From assembly GCA_024278715.1 (NCBI GenBank), contig JAJRSN010000010.1:1-8426 (forward strand): a stretch of 8,426 bases of DNA, read 5' to 3'. Shown here piece by piece: positions 6,347 to 8,426 of this stretch; the first letter of the stretch is position 1, and the number at the start of each line of letters is the position of its first letter. Below the pieces are notes generated by a model. That model searched no databases and was not told the origin of the DNA. It saw only the letters and a program-made list of their open reading frames with translations. This DNA is from Calditrichota bacterium. GTDB lineage: Bacteria > Calditrichota > Calditrichia > Calditrichales > Calditrichaceae. The position numbers and the translations under genes were made by a program.

Positions 6347-6403
6347 CAACCCTGGAAACCAATAACGCGGCTTCCGTGGAATCCAAAGAACGGAGATAAT
6401 ACG

Positions 6404-7360
6404 ATGAAGATAAAGACGAATTTACGGGAGGCTCGAAGCTTTGCCCCGGCAACGGTAACCAATGTCGGCTGCGGCTTTGATATAATGGGTTTTGCCATGG
6501 AGCATCCGGGCGACGAGGTGGTTGTGCGCATAAGCGACGACCCCGGTCTGCGTATTGTGCGTATTTCCGGCGACGACGGTAAGATTCCCTTAAATCCCGA
6601 AAAAAATACTGCGGGCAGAGCAATTAAAGCCTTTACTGAGTTTTTGGGTTTAAAGCAGGGAATAGAACTGGAAATCCATAAAAAAATGGCTGTAGGAACC
6701 GGATTAGGATCAAGCGCCGCCAGCGCCGTGGCTGCGGTGTGGGCTTTGAATCATCTTCTAAAAGAGCCGCTGCCAAAAGAGCAGCTCCTGAGGTTCGCTC
6801 TCGAAGGCGAAAAACTGACCAGCGGAGAGCAAATTCATGCCGATAATGTGGCTGCCTGTCTTTATGGCGGATTTATTGTCGTACGCAGCATTCGACCGCT
6901 TGAAATAATCGAACTTGAATATCCGCAAGAATTGATCTGCGGAATTACGCACCCCCACATCGAACTTCACACATCGGAAATGCGGAAAATTTTAAGGCAC
7001 CGGATTGAACTAAAGGACGCCGTTCAACAGTGGGGAAATATTGCCGCTTTGGTGGCGGGATTGCAAAAGCGCGATTTGGGAATAATCGGACGCTCGCTGC
7101 AGGATGTGATTGTGGAGCCTGTGCGCAGCAAGGTAATTCCTGGCTATCAACAGGCAAAGCAAGCCGCCATGGATAACGGAGCTTTGGGAAGCGGAATTTC
7201 GGGTTCCGGTCCATCCATATTTGCTTTGTGCGCTTCTCAAAAACAAGCGGAAAAATGCGCCAGAGCAATGAGCGCGGTTTACAATAACATGAATATTGAT
7301 GTGGATGTTTACGTTTCAAAAATAAATAAACAAGGTCCCATAATCATCGATTCAAACTAA
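6404..7360 (+). CDS. thrB: Homoserine kinase (GHMP family)
   Basis: This 318-residue cytoplasmic enzyme phosphorylates homoserine to O-phosphohomoserine with ATP. The three GHMP kinase motifs are in order: SFAPATVTNVGCGFDIMG (12-29), the phosphate-binding loop GTGLGSSAAS (98-107), and the C-terminal GALGSGISGSGPSIFAL (259-275). HADNVA (145-150) is typical of the homoserine-kinase subgroup. The length is normal. The start is ATG at 6404, eight bases after GGAG, and the N-terminus aligns with the family start. It is separated from thrA by an unusually long 411-nt spacer full of repeats, but from thrC by only 20 nt. thrB and thrC are thus surely cotranscribed, while thrA-thrB cotranscription is probable but unproven. 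No strong promoter is evident before it. Confidence 0.96.
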   Translation: MKIKTNLREARSFAPATVTNVGCGFDIMGFAMEHPGDEVVVRISDDPGLRIVRISGDDGKIPLNPEKNTAGRAIKAFTEFLGLKQGIELEIHKKMAVGTGLGSSAASAVAAVWALNHLLKEPLPKEQLLRFALEGEKLTSGEQIHADNVAACLYGGFIVVRSIRPLEIIELEYPQELICGITHPHIELHTSEMRKILRHRIELKDAVQQWGNIAALVAGLQKRDLGIIGRSLQDVIVEPVRSKVIPGYQQAKQAAMDNGALGSGISGSGPSIFALCASQKQAEKCARAMSAVYNNMNIDVDVYVSKINKQGPIIIDSN

Positions 7361-7380
7361 AAGCCGGAAAGGAAAGATCA

Positions 7381-8426
7381 GTGCGTTTTTATTCAACTAA
7401 AAATCATCGGTTTATTGTTTCGTTACGCGAGGCGGTTTTGCGGGGTCTGGCGCCCGACGGCGGACTTTTTATGCCCGTTGATATTCCGGTTCTGAAAAAA
7501 AACGTTCTTGAAGCCATGCCTGAAATGTCATTTCGGGAAATCGCTTTTGAGATGGCAAGCGCGTTTCTAAAAGATGATCTTTCTTCTCAGCAACTAACCG
7601 CCATCGTCGAAAAGGCGTTAAATTTTGACGTACCCCTGCATCCGTTAACCGATGATCTGTTTGTGCTTGAGTTGTTTCATGGACCTACGCTTGCTTTTAA
7701 AGATTTTGGCGCGCGGTTCATGGCGCGTTTGATGGCTCGGTTTGTTGAGGAAGAAGAAAAAGAAGTGACCATTCTGGTCGCCACTTCCGGGGATACGGGC
7801 AGCGCGGTCGCCAGCGGATTTTTAGGATTGCGGGGATTCAGGGTGGTTTTGCTTTATCCCTCCGGAATGGTAAGCGAAATACAGGAAAAGCAACTTACGA
7901 CTATCGGCGGAAACGTGACTGCGCTGGAAGTGGAGGGATCGTTCGATGATTGTCAGCGACTGGTCAAAAGCGCATTTGTGGATGAAGAGCTCAAAAAGGC
8001 GATTAATCTATCTTCCGCCAATTCAATTAATATCGCCAGACTCATTCCGCAGTCTTTTTATTATGCTTATGCCTGGGCGCAACTGCCGAAAAAAAATTCT
8101 TCTTTAGCGGTCTCTGTGCCCAGCGGTAATTTGGGAAACTTGACCGCCGGATTATTCGCCCGGGCAATGGGAATTCCGATCAAACGGTTTGTCGCGGCAA
8201 TGAACGCCAATGATGTCTTTCTGGAATATCTGCGCAAAGGAACATTTACCCCAAGACAGGTAATTCCAACCCTGTCCAACGCCATGGACGTGGGTAATCC
8301 GAGCAACCTTTACCGCATTCTCGATTTGTTCGATGGCGACGCCGAACACATTCGAAAGGTCGTTTACGGAGTGAGCTTCAATGATCAACAGACCCGTGAA
8401 GCGATTTCGATGATAAAAAAGCGCTA
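7381..8426 (+). CDS. thrC: Threonine synthase (3' end outside the window)
   Basis: This PLP enzyme converts O-phosphohomoserine and water to threonine and phosphate, the last step of the pathway. 348 codons are present and the frame is still open at the window edge; bacterial enzymes are usually about 430 residues, so perhaps a fifth is missing. The start is GTG at 7381, seven bases after GGA of AAAGGAAAG, giving the typical N-terminus MRFYSTKNHR. LAPDGGLFMP (23-32) is a family hallmark. GPTLAFKDFG (101-110) holds the PLP lysine K107. SGDTGSA (136-142) follows, and PSGNLGN (247-253) is the phosphate-binding loop. It sits 20 nt behind thrB as the last visible operon gene, with no sign of damage. 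Confidence 0.96.
   Translation, partial: MRFYSTKNHRFIVSLREAVLRGLAPDGGLFMPVDIPVLKKNVLEAMPEMSFREIAFEMASAFLKDDLSSQQLTAIVEKALNFDVPLHPLTDDLFVLELFHGPTLAFKDFGARFMARLMARFVEEEEKEVTILVATSGDTGSAVASGFLGLRGFRVVLLYPSGMVSEIQEKQLTTIGGNVTALEVEGSFDDCQRLVKSAFVDEELKKAINLSSANSINIARLIPQSFYYAYAWAQLPKKNSSLAVSVPSGNLGNLTAGLFARAMGIPIKRFVAAMNANDVFLEYLRKGTFTPRQVIPTLSNAMDVGNPSNLYRILDLFDGDAEHIRKVVYGVSFNDQQTREAISMIKKR

Noticed and set aside
6945..7319. Minus-strand open frame of 124 codons within thrB
   Set aside because: It is fully embedded in a strongly conserved thrB, has no recognisable domain or ribosome site, and is best explained as a shadow frame.

Overview
The window holds a threonine biosynthesis operon, leader peptide-thrA-thrB-thrC, on the plus strand. 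A divergent M16-family zinc metallopeptidase gene lies on the minus strand and is split by an in-frame TGA. Long intergenic regions carry two related repeat families. The sequence is moderate in GC and clearly bacterial. Shine-Dalgarno sites precede the M16 gene, the leader, thrA, thrB and thrC, and the leader promoter is a sigma70-type TTGAAT-17-TATAAT. Both traits argue against Bacteroidota. Fused ThrA, a secreted two-module M16 peptidase and intergenic junk of degenerate 7-bp units would fit an FCB-group relative such as Calditrichota, but that is a low-confidence guess.

Layout. 1-187: repeat A and heptamer units, 3' of the M16 gene. 188-2779 (minus): an M16 peptidase of 863 codons with a signal peptide and intact HxxEH zinc site, interrupted by TGA at 1898-1900 with the frame open on both sides. 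2780-3239: divergent intergenic region with repeat B and the thr promoter. 3240-3425: a Thr-rich leader peptide and an intrinsic-terminator attenuator. 3536-5992: bifunctional aspartokinase/homoserine dehydrogenase. 5993-6403: a 411-nt spacer filled by heptamers, a second A and a second B, both inverted relative to the first copies. 6404-7360: homoserine kinase. 7381-8426: threonine synthase, cut by the window edge.

How it works together. ThrA catalyses the first and third steps from aspartate (the second, aspartate-semialdehyde dehydrogenase, is not here). ThrB phosphorylates homoserine and ThrC converts O-phosphohomoserine to threonine. Two layers of feedback are visible. One is transcriptional attenuation through a 37-codon leader with 10 Thr codons, whose last Thr cluster abuts a mutually exclusive antiterminator/terminator pair. 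The other is inferred allosteric inhibition through the paired ACT domains of ThrA, which keep the Gln residues of the threonine-binding motifs.

The main discovery candidates are the threonine attenuator, apparently outside the enterobacterial setting where it is best described, and the A/B intergenic repeats. A sits just after genes and B just before genes, in the same gene-relative orientation at both places.
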